A stretch of 36,416 nt of DNA from Thermotogota bacterium ADurb.Bin062. Lineage in GTDB: Bacteria; Thermotogota; Thermotogae; MWEM01. Below the pieces are notes generated by a model. It saw nothing but the letters and a program-made list of their open reading frames with translations. It was not told the origin of the DNA and searched no databases. The translations under genes were made by a program, and so were the position numbers. The DNA lies in NCBI GenBank assembly GCA_002071085.1, contig MWEM01000025.1:1-36416 (forward strand). Reading direction: 5' to 3'. Below, piece after piece: positions 1-8,921 of this stretch (its first letter is position 1; each line of letters begins with the position of its first letter).

Positions 1-148
1 GACACTTTGAAGAGTAACAAAAAACAAGGGGTTACTACTCGAGCGTAAGGGGTCAAAAGAAAATAGACCTTCACACTTTTTATGCGGGTTATAGAGTTTT
101 TCGGTAAGCCTGAATTACCCGAAGGGTAAATCCCGCCCTCTTATAGGG

Positions 149-219
149 TATAATAAAGAAAGATTCGGGTCAGCACCGGCGCCCTAACCAGATCCTGAAA
201 AGGGGATCCGAACAGGGCG
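149..219 (+). promoter_or_regulatory. Possible -10 box and structured leader upstream of ggt
   Basis: A TATAAT hexamer lies at 149-154 with no convincing -35 box 17 bases upstream. Between it and the gene, CGCCCT (180-185) can pair with AGGGCG (214-219), and inside this GATCC (191-195) can pair with GGATC (204-208), giving a nested hairpin in the 5' leader. I do not recognise a known riboswitch class. The gene's ribosome site, AAGGAGGG, is well separated from the hairpin, so simple occlusion of the start is not evident. Confidence 0.3.
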
Positions 220-256
220 TTTCAAGGAATTATGTACCCGAAAGAAGGAGGGAAAC

Positions 257-1990
257 ATGAAACGTTTTGCCAGTATCCTGTTGATCGTCTCCGTTCTGAG
301 CCTTTCCGTATTTGGCCAAATCGTTACCGGACAAACGGCTATCGCTATGAACGGCATGGTTGCCTCAGCGAGTCCTTATGCTGCCGAGGTAGGCGCCCGA
401 GTACTAGAAATGGGCGGTAACGCTGTCGACGCGGCCGTCGCGATGGGATTCGCCTTGGGCGTGGTAGAACCGTATGCCAGCGGCCCCGGTGGAGAAGGTT
501 TTCTCGTCGTACGTTTGGCGGACGGCACGACAAAAACCATCGACTTTAAATCCACGGCGCCTTCTGATCTGTCTCTGTATACGAAAGCTCCGAGCAATTA
601 TTCCACCGGTCCTTTGTCAGTCTGCGTTCCCGGCGTTGTGGATGGGCTGCTGAAAGCCCTTGAGGAATGGGGGACGATGTCTCGAGAAGAGCTCATCTCT
701 CCGGCTGTTAAATTGGCCGAAGAAGGGTTTATCGTATCAGGCGATTTCGCCGGGAACTTATCCGACGCTTACGAAAAAATACTGAACGCGCCAGGAGACA
801 TCGCGAACGTATACCTTAACGACCTGATGCTCTATACCGCTGGGGATATCTTCAAAAACCCGGATCAGGCCGCAATCCTTCGAGAGATCATCGCGGGCGG
901 CAGTGAAGCATTCTACAACGGCACTTTCGCCGACAAACTCGACGCCTATTTCAGAGCGAACGGCGGAGCGATCAGGAAGATCGATTTGGCCAACTACAAA
1001 GCGAAAATAAAGGACGCCGTATCGGGTACCTATCGCGGGTATAACATCTACTCGGTGCCCCCGAGCGTGGCGGGCGCCCAGCTGATCGAAGGGCTCAATA
1101 TCCTCGAATACTTCAACCTGTCCGCGTTCGAATACGATGACCCCATGGTGATCTCTCTGATCGCCGATGCGTTGTACCTGGCATCGATCGACCGGCGGAA
1201 CTACATCGAAGACAGCGACACCGTTCCGGTGAAAGGATTGATCTCGAAAGAGTTCGCCAAATCCAGGCTGCCGCTGTTGACGCTCGGAAAAGGATTGAAG
1301 CGCATTACGAACACAAACGAAAGAAACGCCGCTTATGCTGCTGACCCTTGGCCTTACGAATTGGGAGAGTCCTACGTGGACGTTGAGCTATCCGGCGTCG
1401 CGGCTTTGGCGGAACCCGCCTACGAATCTCCTTCCACGACCCATTACAGTGTTGTGGACCGATGGGGCAACGCGGTCAGCGTGACGCAAACCCTGAGCTC
1501 GTTCTTCGGCTCCTGCGTCGTCGTTCCAGGCACCGGTATCCTGCTGAACAACGAATGGGCGAACTTCTCTTCCAGCGGGATCAACAAATTCGTACCGGGG
1601 AAAAACCCCAGGACGATTATCTGCCCGACGATCATCACCGACCCGAACGATGAACTGTTTATGGTCGTGGGAAGCCCCGGAGCTTCGAGAATCCTCTCGA
1701 TGATCACCCAGATCATCGTCAACGTCATCGACTTCAAAATGCCGGTCACAGCCGCTTTGAAAGCGCCGAAGACAGCTACCTACGACACGGCTGCGGAGCT
1801 GTTCATAGAAGGCGGATACCCTGAGAATACTCTAAAAGCGTTGGAGAGCCAATACGGGTACAAGTTGATTCAGTATCCCGGTATCGATCTCTTCTTCGGA
1901 GGGGCGAACATCGTCTACCGCTACCCCGATGGCCTATTGTTGGGCATCGGGTCCTACAGACGCTCCGGAGGCGCTGCCGGAATCGATTAA
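257..1990 (+). CDS. ggt: Gamma-glutamyltranspeptidase (exported proenzyme)
   Basis: This enzyme transfers or hydrolyses the gamma-glutamyl group of glutathione and related peptides, normally in the periplasm or outside the cell. The 577-residue length is normal for the family. Residues 1-20 form a signal peptide (MKR followed by a hydrophobic core). The early segment GGNAVDAAVAMGFALGVVEP is the usual Ntn-hydrolase large-subunit signature. The self-cleavage site is TTHYSVVD, with Thr394 the expected N-terminal nucleophile of the small subunit, followed by GNAVSVTQTL and a typical GSPGASRI segment near residue 475. The ATG at 257 has AGAAGGAGGG eight bases upstream. A hairpin terminator follows the gene, so it may be transcribed alone or with read-through into the next genes. 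Together with the two zinc hydrolases and permease downstream it suggests scavenging of gamma-glutamyl or acylated amino acids; that link is inference. Confidence 0.93.
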   Translation: MKRFASILLIVSVLSLSVFGQIVTGQTAIAMNGMVASASPYAAEVGARVLEMGGNAVDAAVAMGFALGVVEPYASGPGGEGFLVVRLADGTTKTIDFKSTAPSDLSLYTKAPSNYSTGPLSVCVPGVVDGLLKALEEWGTMSREELISPAVKLAEEGFIVSGDFAGNLSDAYEKILNAPGDIANVYLNDLMLYTAGDIFKNPDQAAILREIIAGGSEAFYNGTFADKLDAYFRANGGAIRKIDLANYKAKIKDAVSGTYRGYNIYSVPPSVAGAQLIEGLNILEYFNLSAFEYDDPMVISLIADALYLASIDRRNYIEDSDTVPVKGLISKEFAKSRLPLLTLGKGLKRITNTNERNAAYAADPWPYELGESYVDVELSGVAALAEPAYESPSTTHYSVVDRWGNAVSVTQTLSSFFGSCVVVPGTGILLNNEWANFSSSGINKFVPGKNPRTIICPTIITDPNDELFMVVGSPGASRILSMITQIIVNVIDFKMPVTAALKAPKTATYDTAAELFIEGGYPENTLKALESQYGYKLIQYPGIDLFFGGANIVYRYPDGLLLGIGSYRRSGGAAGID

Positions 1991-2027
1991 GACAGTTTTC
2001 TATCGATAAGTTATTCACGTCAAGGGT

Positions 2028-2066
2028 AGGCGGAAGCAACATCGGGGGTTTCCGCCTCCCTTTCTT
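2028..2066 (+). terminator. Rho-independent terminator after ggt
   Basis: AGGCGGAA (2028-2035) pairs with TTCCGCCT (2050-2057), followed by CCCTTTCTT. It lies 35 bases after the ggt stop codon and before the ribosome site of the next gene. Confidence 0.7.
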
Positions 2067-2117
2067 AGGTTTAGATTCGAATAGCGCAATCAAACGCATA
2101 ATGAGGAGGGTACTTCC

Positions 2118-2672
2118 ATGAAGAAAAGGGTTTTCTTACTGGCTTTCACGTTGGTTTTCGCTATCCTCGTGATAGCCAACGGGCCGGCCGTTCCCAAACT
2201 CGCCGAGCCTGTGATGATTACGACCGCGGGTCAAAGCGCCGGCGCCGCGATGATGAAGGTATTGTTCACGAAATCGAATATAAAAGACTTCGTTTTTGAG
2301 AAATTGGTGACCGCAGACGAAATCGAAGGATACGAAACGCTCGTCATCGTCGCCGGCGCGAGCTCCAAAGGACTCGGGGCGGCCGGAATCGACTTCGATG
2401 GCGAGACGCAAAGGGTCACCGCTCTGATAGAAGCCGCGAAAAAACAAGGGATGAAGGTGGTCGTCGCGCAAATCGAAGGGGCTGCCCGGCGAGGTACCAG
2501 CAGCGATCAGCTCTTCTCTCTGTTCGTTCCTATGTCGGACTGGGTAATCATCGTCAGAGATGCGGATAGCGACGGGTTCTTTACCAATCTCTGCGAAGAA
2601 CACGGCATCCCTCTAACCATCGTCGAAAAGTCGATTGAGGTCTCCGCTCAGCTGAATGCCGTTTTCGAATAA
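2118..2672 (+). CDS. Small exported alpha/beta protein, DUF6305-like
   Basis: A 184-residue protein with an N-terminal signal peptide or anchor (MKKRVFLLAFTLVFAILVIA). The rest alternates beta strands and helices. It includes a glycine-rich turn GASSKGLGAAGID near residue 90 and a strand KVVVAQIEG near residue 115, then a conserved-looking ARRGTSSDQL and SDWVIIVRDADSDGFF. This pattern resembles the DUF6305 family, which is of unknown function; I assign it from memory of the motif layout, not from a search. The ATG at 2118 has GAGGAGGG upstream. It sits 16 bases before the first aspartoacylase-like gene, so the two are probably co-transcribed, and it may be an extracytoplasmic partner of that hydrolase or of the permease. 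Confidence 0.6.
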   Translation: MKKRVFLLAFTLVFAILVIANGPAVPKLAEPVMITTAGQSAGAAMMKVLFTKSNIKDFVFEKLVTADEIEGYETLVIVAGASSKGLGAAGIDFDGETQRVTALIEAAKKQGMKVVVAQIEGAARRGTSSDQLFSLFVPMSDWVIIVRDADSDGFFTNLCEEHGIPLTIVEKSIEVSAQLNAVFE

Positions 2673-2688
2673 GGGCGGGTCCTAGCTG

Positions 2689-3729
2689 ATGAGAAAACAC
2701 TTTTTAATCTGTCTCTGCGTGTTGCTAGCGTTCTCGTTCTCGGCCTTTGCCACAGCCTATCTGCCCTTCACCTACGATATCCGCTCAGGCGTAGGGGTTA
2801 CCGAACAGCGCCGTTTGAGCGATTACTTGGATGCGTTGAGGTACACGCCGGGAGACACACCGGTTTTCGTTTTAGATAGCGGGAAGGCAGGCGCGAACGT
2901 CCTCGTTTTGGGTGGGACGCACGCAAACGAGATTTCCGGTATTATGGCCGCAATTCTTCTCGTCGAGCGGGCGTCGGTCGAAACGGGAAGACTGTTCGTG
3001 ATCCCTTTCACGAACGGCAGCGCGATCACCTGGCGCGACAATAAAAACGCCGTTATTCCTCCCTGGTTTGAGTTCACGACTCCGTCCGGCGTACGACGGC
3101 TTCCCTATGGTTCGCGGTTGACCAATCCGGAGCACGAAATCCTACCTGATCCGGAGCGTTTTTATCTCGAAAACGGCATCCCACTGGACGGTTCAGAAGC
3201 CAGAAACCTGAACCGCGTTCACCCGGGACTTCCCGACGGTACGCTCACGCAAAGAATCAGCGCCGCGATTACCTCTCTCATCTTCGAAGAAGAGATCGAC
3301 CTTGTCGACGATTTCCATGAATCGGGCACGAAATCGAGACTCGCGTATATGCTCGTGTGCAATCCGAAAAACCTGGATCTGGGCGCGTTTGCCATCATCG
3401 ATTTGCAGATGCAAGGGATCGATTTGAAACTCGAAGAGTCCAGCGCGGAATTCTTGGGTTTGAGCCACAGAGAGTTCGGGGACAAAACGCCGGCGTTCGC
3501 CTTTCTCTTTGAAACGCCCAATCCGGGACAGGACAGCGATCTCAAACAACCTCCCGATGTCGTGAATGACCTTATCTATCCCCTCTACCATCGGGTTTCT
3601 TTACAAGTGGCCGTTCTGCAAACCCTTTGTCAGTACTTGCCGGACTTCACGGGAAAAACGATAGAAATCGTCAACATACCACCGTTTGAGGTGTTGAATT
3701 CGGAGCGGTTGTACGACTACTATCAGTGA
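2689..3729 (+). CDS. Exported succinylglutamate desuccinylase/aspartoacylase-family hydrolase (copy 1)
   Basis: A 346-residue predicted zinc amidohydrolase of the M14-like AstE/AspA fold. A signal peptide covers about residues 1-22. Zinc ligands are visible in GGTHANEISG (His and Glu of HxxE) and in DDFHESG (the third ligand). ARNLNRVHPG gives the substrate-binding arginine/asparagine segment usual in the family. Such enzymes remove acyl groups from N-acyl amino acids. A second, clearly related copy lies at 5397-6521, sharing the SDYL, NGSAI, EARNLNR/EMRNLNR and GLSHREFGD/GLSHREWGD blocks. The ATG at 2689 follows a weak GGGCGGG site 16 bases after the preceding stop. The exact substrate cannot be read from the sequence. 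Confidence 0.82.
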   Translation: MRKHFLICLCVLLAFSFSAFATAYLPFTYDIRSGVGVTEQRRLSDYLDALRYTPGDTPVFVLDSGKAGANVLVLGGTHANEISGIMAAILLVERASVETGRLFVIPFTNGSAITWRDNKNAVIPPWFEFTTPSGVRRLPYGSRLTNPEHEILPDPERFYLENGIPLDGSEARNLNRVHPGLPDGTLTQRISAAITSLIFEEEIDLVDDFHESGTKSRLAYMLVCNPKNLDLGAFAIIDLQMQGIDLKLEESSAEFLGLSHREFGDKTPAFAFLFETPNPGQDSDLKQPPDVVNDLIYPLYHRVSLQVAVLQTLCQYLPDFTGKTIEIVNIPPFEVLNSERLYDYYQ

Positions 3730-3918
3730 TCGCCGAGATTTTACGGACAGGCTGATTCTTAAAACCGGAAAGACGGCCTGCGTCGTTGTTAGATGCGCCG
3801 GGCTTTCCGGCTCTCTATGTCCGATTCTCCGGCGAACCGCGCAGGGCGCCCGGTACTGTCCTTTCGGGCTCAGAATCCAAAACGGGGGGATTCATTCCAT
3901 CGATAAGAGGTGTTCTAT

Positions 3919-5238
3919 TTGCAGACAGAATTCATCATCCTGCTGATTATGCTCGGTTCTTTCATCCTTTTCGCGGCCTTGCGTTTTCCGATCTCGATTT
4001 CGCTCATCGTCGCGGCCATTCTCGGCGCGCTCTGCTCGGGTTTTGGTTTTCCTTTGGCCAGGTTGGTTGAAGGGGCTTTCGGATATTTGGACGCGATCAT
4101 GATTATTGCGACGGCGATGATCTTCATGCGCAGCATCGAACGCTCAGGCTTGCTGAAAACGCTCGCGAATGCGATAGCCCGCGTGCTTCACAACAGGCCG
4201 TACCTCCTGTTGGCCTTTATGACTCTGTTCATCATGTTCGCCGGTATGATCACCGGCTCCTCCACCGCCTCCGTATTGACGACCGGCGCCATTGCCTACC
4301 CTGTGCTGACGCAACTCGGTCTGGATAAGAAGAGAGCGGGCGCCATCATCGCGATGTCCGCGATTTTTGGGATGATCGCCCCACCGGTGAACATTCCGGT
4401 AATGATCATCGGCCAGGGGGTCGATATGCCCTATATGGGCTTCACCTACCCCCTCTTGTGGATCACCATTCCCCTCGCCTTCCTAACCAGTTTCCTTTTC
4501 GGCGGCAAGTATATTCACCGAATCCCGAAGGAATCGATCGAGAAGGGTACCGGCGGTTTCCTCGTCTACGCCCCCTTCATCTTGCTGATCGTCTTGATGC
4601 TCCTCGAAGAACTGCGCGTGCTTGACCTCGGAATGCCCTTGGTCTTCTTGCTCTGCGCGCTATGCGCCACGGTAACGGGCAAGCGATTCGACTTTTTCAA
4701 GTCCTCGGTCGAAGCGATTGGAGATTCTTTAAACATCCTATCGATCCTCGTCGGAGTGGGGATGTTCATCCAGGTGATGACGATGACGGGCGTGAGAGGC
4801 TTCGTGGTCGGCAGTTTCGTCAGCATCCCGCAATCCGTACTCTTCCTCACGATGGCGGTCGGTATCCCGCTATTTGGCGCGGTCTCTTCATTCGGTTCCG
4901 CTTCCGTTCTAGGAGTGCCTTTTCTCCTCTCCTTCCTCAGCGGTGATGTGATCGTGGTCACAGCCGCGCTCTCGATGCTCGCCGGTTTGGGAGATATGGT
5001 CCCGCCCACTGCTCTGGCGGGAATATTCGCCGCCCAAGTGGTGGGGGAAAAGAGCTACTTTAAAATCTTCGCCCGCTCTTTGATCTCCGTGGCCATCACG
5101 ATCGTCGCATGCGTCTTCGTCGTTCTCTACTCGAAACACGTCGCGGCGTTACCCCCTTGGCTCTTCTGGGTGGTATCCGGTGGATTCCTTGGGGTTCTTT
5201 CGCTCATAAAAGGAAAGGAGGCGCCGAAGGTCGTATGA
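3919..5238 (+). CDS. TRAP-type transporter large permease (DctM-like)
   Basis: A protein of about 439 residues with roughly a dozen hydrophobic helices, the size and character of the DctM subunit of TRAP transporters, which import organic anions using an ion gradient. The segment GMITGSSTASVLTTGAIAYP followed by IFGMIAPPVNIPVMIIGQG resembles the conserved glycine- and proline-rich loops of DctM proteins, and a second repeat-like segment appears near GAVSSFGSASVLGVPF. I chose the TTG at 3919 because AGAGGTG lies at ideal spacing before it; a GTG at 3910 is an in-frame alternative. No DctP binding protein or DctQ small permease is in the window, unless the exported DUF6305-like protein and the tiny membrane protein at 5235 fill those roles, which is speculation. 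Confidence 0.8.
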   Translation: MQTEFIILLIMLGSFILFAALRFPISISLIVAAILGALCSGFGFPLARLVEGAFGYLDAIMIIATAMIFMRSIERSGLLKTLANAIARVLHNRPYLLLAFMTLFIMFAGMITGSSTASVLTTGAIAYPVLTQLGLDKKRAGAIIAMSAIFGMIAPPVNIPVMIIGQGVDMPYMGFTYPLLWITIPLAFLTSFLFGGKYIHRIPKESIEKGTGGFLVYAPFILLIVLMLLEELRVLDLGMPLVFLLCALCATVTGKRFDFFKSSVEAIGDSLNILSILVGVGMFIQVMTMTGVRGFVVGSFVSIPQSVLFLTMAVGIPLFGAVSSFGSASVLGVPFLLSFLSGDVIVVTAALSMLAGLGDMVPPTALAGIFAAQVVGEKSYFKIFARSLISVAITIVACVFVVLYSKHVAALPPWLFWVVSGGFLGVLSLIKGKEAPKVV

Positions 5239-5381
5239 TGAAATGGCTTTATTTGGGTATCCTGTGTTTCCTCATAGTCCTACTGATACGCTACACCTTC
5301 ACTTCGAAGAAGAAGTGGGAGTGGTTGATGGCCGCTTTCGTGTTAGCCCCGTGGATATTGCGCCTACTGCAACTCAAATAG
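5235..5381 (+). CDS. Tiny membrane protein, 48 residues
   Basis: The ATGATG start overlaps the stop codon of the permease (TGA within ATGATG), showing translational coupling. The product has a first hydrophobic segment (WLYLGILCFLIVLLIRY), a short KKK loop and a second hydrophobic stretch ending in LLQLK. Two short helices and coupling to a DctM-like gene suggest an accessory subunit of that permease, but it is much smaller than a normal DctQ (about 160 residues, four helices). No family is recognised. Confidence 0.6.
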   Translation: MMKWLYLGILCFLIVLLIRYTFTSKKKWEWLMAAFVLAPWILRLLQLK

Positions 5382-5396
5382 AGAGAGGTGAATGCG

Positions 5397-6521
5397 ATGA
5401 AAAAGACTTGCCCAAACCCCGCATTCCTGGGGTTTCTGATCGCGACCGCTATCCTGGTGGCGATTCCCGGCCTATCCTATGTCAAACAGCGGGCGCCCGA
5501 GACCATCATCCCGGGGCCGGGAGTCACCCGACGAGGTTCCCTGAGTGATTACTTACCGGCGTTGAAAGGAACGTCTGCGGACACACCGGTATTTTACCTC
5601 GAAGGAAAAGAACCCGGCGGAACGGTTTTACTCGTCGGCGGGGCGCATCCGAACGAACCCGCGGGATTCATCGCGCCTTTAATCGTGGTAGAAAGAGGGG
5701 TGGCGCAAAAAGGGAGAGTAATCGTGGTCCCTTACGCCAACGGAAGCGCGATCAGCCACACCGAACCCTTGGAAGGCTCCCCCGCCTCCTTTTCCCTTAA
5801 GAACAAAGCCGGAGAAACCCGTGTCTTTCGCGTGGGGTCTCGACTTTCCAATCCCCTCGATCAGTGGCCGGATCCGGCTCTATATGTCAATGAAAAGGGG
5901 CAAGTGTTGAGTGGGTCGGAGATGAGAAACCTCAACCGCGCCTTCCCCGGAAAGGCAGATGGATCGATCACCGAACAGATCGCCTATGCGATTATGGAGA
6001 TCATCCGGAGGGAAAAGGCCGATATCTCCATCGATTTTCATGAGGCATCACCGGAGTACACGACCGTGAACGCGATCGTCGCCCACGAAAAAAGCCTGGA
6101 GCTAGCGGCTGAAGTGGCTATGTACTTGGAATTCGATGACATCCCGATCACGCTCGAACAATCGCCAAAGAACCTAAACGGATTGAGCCACCGCGAGTGG
6201 GGGGACTACTCGGACACCCTACCGTTCCTATTCGAGGCCGCTAACCCCTTCATGGGCCGGTTACGCGGAAAGACGGATGAAACCCTGATCATAGAAGGCA
6301 AAGACCCTTATTACCTGGCCGCCGCCAAAGCGAAGCGACTCAACGTCCCGTACGATGAAAAAGGTTTACCGCTCTCCTACCGGGTCGCCCGACACATCAC
6401 CGCCTTCCGATACGTGCTGGACACATACAATACATATTATGAGGAAAAGGCGATCATCGTCACCGACTTGCCCGAATACGAAGAAATGGCCTATCGGAAC
6501 CTCGGGGACTTCTTGAACTAA
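5397..6521 (+). CDS. Exported succinylglutamate desuccinylase/aspartoacylase-family hydrolase (copy 2)
   Basis: A 374-residue paralogue of the hydrolase at 2689-3729. It has an N-terminal hydrophobic signal or anchor (about residues 9-25), zinc-binding GGAHPNEPAG, DFHEASPE, and the family segments MRNLNRAFPG and NGLSHREWGD. The C-terminal half is longer than in copy 1 and contains an extra lysine/tyrosine-rich stretch around residues 300-325. I take the ATG at 5397, seven bases after GAGAGG; an in-frame GTG at 5388 overlaps that site. It lies 15 bases after the tiny membrane gene and ends the + strand metabolic operon, meeting the - strand AAA+ gene tail to tail. The paired copies may have different acyl-amino-acid preferences; this is inferred only from divergence. 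Confidence 0.82.
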   Translation: MKKTCPNPAFLGFLIATAILVAIPGLSYVKQRAPETIIPGPGVTRRGSLSDYLPALKGTSADTPVFYLEGKEPGGTVLLVGGAHPNEPAGFIAPLIVVERGVAQKGRVIVVPYANGSAISHTEPLEGSPASFSLKNKAGETRVFRVGSRLSNPLDQWPDPALYVNEKGQVLSGSEMRNLNRAFPGKADGSITEQIAYAIMEIIRREKADISIDFHEASPEYTTVNAIVAHEKSLELAAEVAMYLEFDDIPITLEQSPKNLNGLSHREWGDYSDTLPFLFEAANPFMGRLRGKTDETLIIEGKDPYYLAAAKAKRLNVPYDEKGLPLSYRVARHITAFRYVLDTYNTYYEEKAIIVTDLPEYEEMAYRNLGDFLN

Positions 6522-6643
6522 CTGGGACCGCCGTGGGAGCGCCGCGTGAATCCCCCTTTTTCTTCTTTCACGCCCCGGTGAAAATCTCAATCTGCGCGCG
6601 CCCGTCGCTTACGCAAAAAAGCGTCGTCAGAGGCCGTTTTCGC

Positions 6644-8053
6644 TCAGTATTCGATATCCTTCGCCAAAATACATTTCCTCCGCGCGAAGTCGGCGTTTAG
6701 AAGCGCACGCCTTACGATATCCTCCAATTCGCGGAAATTGCCCGGATAATCGTGCTTTTCCAAGGTTTCGATCGCCTTTAAGCTGATGGATTCCACTGAA
6801 GAATCGGGAATGTTCGCGTTTTGTGATTGGAGGACGTAGCTCAATAGATACCGAAAGTCGTTCTTTCTATCTCTAATCGGTGGAATGTGTAGTTTGAAGA
6901 GGAAACGATGATAGAGATCGTTCCTGAAATCGCCTTTTTTTATTTCCTCTCGAACGTTACGATTCGTCGCAGCGATGAGCAACAGCGGAATAACGACCCC
7001 CTGTGGATCGTTGTAACCTTCCACCAGCGCTTTGCGATCGTCCAAGAAAGTCAACAATTTCGCTTGTACCGTTGCTGGTATTTCCCCTATTTCATCGAGA
7101 AAAACGACGCCTCCGGCGCAAGACAGCAGCTTTCCCGTCTTGTACCTCGCATCCGTGAAAGCGCCCGGAAAAGTCCCGAACAGCTCCGAATCGATCAAGT
7201 TCGGCGCGATATTCACGAGTGGGATTTTTCCATAGTGGCTCGCAAAGTCCTTGTCCAAGAACCGAGACGCTATCCATTCCGCAACCCGGGTCTTCCCGCT
7301 ACCGGTTTCTCCTGTTAGGAGTATACCGTGAATCTTTTTTGTTTTCATTTTGGCGGCGTGCGCGTTAATCTCACTGAATCCGCGTTTTACCGCGTTGAGA
7401 TCGGCGCCCGAAACGTCGTTCTCATACGCGCCGAGTTCGCTAAGTGAGCGCTTCGTTTTTTGTCGAAATTCTATTAATTCTGTTTGAAACCCTCGCAAGT
7501 AACCGAGCGCTTTTTCTGCTTGAGAAAGTACCGCTTGAAACACCGGATCCGCGATGAAGGATGAAACGGCTCCTTTCTCTTTATGATCAAACCGGATCTT
7601 CCAATCGAGGCTCTTAGAAAAATGGTATTCTAAAACGCTTTCTCCCGCGAGCTCTCGGACTACGCGTTTCAGCGATTCCGCAAACCTCGCGATTTCTGAA
7701 TACTCTATCCTTTCCCCATAAAACCTATCGGTCGGAAACAGCTCGAATCGTCCGCTTTTTTGCGCCGCGCGCGCGGTTTCGACCGAAAGGCTGCCCGTGA
7801 ACAAAAGAAAGATATAGGGGTTCTTACCCGAGGAAACTACGTCTTCGGGCTTAAACTGAGGGGTATTGATGACCAGGATGTCTGTGGCTGCTCCCTGCAG
7901 ATTGTAGTCCGCCTCAAACCTCACCTCGACGTAAGCGTCAAGGTTTTTGCTCTTCAAAGTCGTTGTGATGATCTCTTTTACGACCTCACTAGCCTCTTTG
8001 GCTTTTTTATCCTCGATTACGAGGAGGCTCACTCTACTTTGGGCCGCAGGCAC
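6644..8053 (-). CDS. Sigma-54-activator-type AAA+ ATPase without DNA-binding domain
   Basis: An AAA+ ATPase of the bacterial enhancer-binding family, which normally remodels sigma-54 RNA polymerase. Numbering from an upstream ATG at 8068, it has Walker A GETGSGKT (253-260), the loop-1 motif GAFTDA (302-307; the family consensus is GAFTGA), Walker B VVFLDEIGE, sensor I LLIAATNR, the arginine-finger region FRNDLYHRF and sensor II YPGNFRELED. The chain ends soon after the lid domain (KDIEY), so the Fis-type helix-turn-helix is missing. The N-terminal ~140 residues look like an alpha/beta sensor domain; a degenerate receiver or a CARF-like fold are both possible. The best ribosome site (GGAGGA) is seven bases before a GTG at 8053; ATGs at 8059 and 8068 are alternatives. 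It overlaps the 295-residue gene and is third in the RNA polymerase operon, so a role as remodeller of that polymerase is the natural inference. Confidence 0.85.
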   Translation of the reverse strand: MPAAQSRVSLLVIEDKKAKEASEVVKEIITTTLKSKNLDAYVEVRFEADYNLQGAATDILVINTPQFKPEDVVSSGKNPYIFLLFTGSLSVETARAAQKSGRFELFPTDRFYGERIEYSEIARFAESLKRVVRELAGESVLEYHFSKSLDWKIRFDHKEKGAVSSFIADPVFQAVLSQAEKALGYLRGFQTELIEFRQKTKRSLSELGAYENDVSGADLNAVKRGFSEINAHAAKMKTKKIHGILLTGETGSGKTRVAEWIASRFLDKDFASHYGKIPLVNIAPNLIDSELFGTFPGAFTDARYKTGKLLSCAGGVVFLDEIGEIPATVQAKLLTFLDDRKALVEGYNDPQGVVIPLLLIAATNRNVREEIKKGDFRNDLYHRFLFKLHIPPIRDRKNDFRYLLSYVLQSQNANIPDSSVESISLKAIETLEKHDYPGNFRELEDIVRRALLNADFARRKCILAKDIEY

Positions 8054-8921
8054 GATCATTCCTCCCATTCGCTTGTACCAAACTTATAAAAAACGGCTGC
8101 CCTTTCAACGCCGAAAAGAGGAAATCTTCTTTTCGATCGCTGAGATCGATCCCCATATCACCGAGCGCGTAGGTCAGTCCCTTGAAATACGATAATACCT
8201 CCAAAGTGCCGTCAAGGTTTCCCTGACTCGCATAGTCACAGCAAAGATCACGAAATCGATTTTTCAATATGGCCGGATCCGCGCCGAGCGCGATACGAAA
8301 AAGCGTGGCCGCTTCCGTTTTTTCCGGCATTAGTCCGTTCGGAGTCAATAGGTTTAGCGCCACCCTTTCACCGTTCCAGAACTCTATCGCGTAGTCGGTA
8401 TTGTATCGGCGATTGGTCTTAGAAGTATTTTTCTCGCCAAAGAACCACGTGGATTTGAACCTGGCGAAAAAGTCTTCGGGTTCCGGCGGTCTTTCGCCGT
8501 CGAAGAACCCGCTGCAGAAGCGTTGCAATATACGTTTGACGTTTGAATAATAGGCCCCTGTGTGATTCATCTCGATATCTTCGTAGCTTCGCTCTCCGTT
8601 TAGGAACACTGTCATCTCGCCGGACTCCTGTTTCGCGAGGAGCAAGACGACGCGCATCCCGCGGGCTTCGGCAAACGGAACCTCGAGATCGCTCTCAAAC
8701 AACGAGGTCTTCTCCGGCGCAAGGGTTGGGGCTACCTCGTCGTCATTGACCTCTACGGTTTCTTCCTCCCTTTCCAAACCGCTCTCGTCAGTCGGAATTT
8801 CATCCTCCGGGTTCTCTTCGCCAAAAATATCCAGGTTCGGAACGCGCTTTTTCCTGGACGCGCTTTTTAAAAGGGACTTGTTTTTGAATGATTCCCGCGT
8901 TTGCCGCTTAAACGCTTCCAT
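8034..8921 (-). CDS. Unknown 295-residue protein in the RNA polymerase operon
   Basis: I do not recognise a family. Residues 1-35 are very basic (lysine/arginine), and 30-75 are acidic and low in complexity, probably disordered. From about residue 85 a folded region starts with the strand ARGMRVVLLLAKQES, continues through NGERSYEDIEMNHTGAYYSNVKRIL and an aromatic FFARFKSTWFFGEKN, and ends with a helical part around NRFRDLCCDYASQGNLDGTLEVL. The ATG at 8921 has GGGAGGA five bases upstream and lies inside the last codons of the polymerase gene (14-base overlap). Its own 3' end overlaps the AAA+ gene. Such coupling suggests a subunit or specificity factor of the polymerase; no helix-turn-helix or zinc motif is visible, so this is only a context argument. 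Confidence 0.75.
   Translation of the reverse strand: MEAFKRQTRESFKNKSLLKSASRKKRVPNLDIFGEENPEDEIPTDESGLEREEETVEVNDDEVAPTLAPEKTSLFESDLEVPFAEARGMRVVLLLAKQESGEMTVFLNGERSYEDIEMNHTGAYYSNVKRILQRFCSGFFDGERPPEPEDFFARFKSTWFFGEKNTSKTNRRYNTDYAIEFWNGERVALNLLTPNGLMPEKTEAATLFRIALGADPAILKNRFRDLCCDYASQGNLDGTLEVLSYFKGLTYALGDMGIDLSDRKEDFLFSALKGQPFFISLVQANGRNDRACGPK

Noticed and set aside
6644..8053. RtcR (CARF-type sigma-54 activator of the RNA repair operon)
   Set aside because: The ATPase domain fits the broad family, but no rtcA or rtcB is nearby, the N-terminus does not clearly show CARF motifs and the DNA-binding end is missing.
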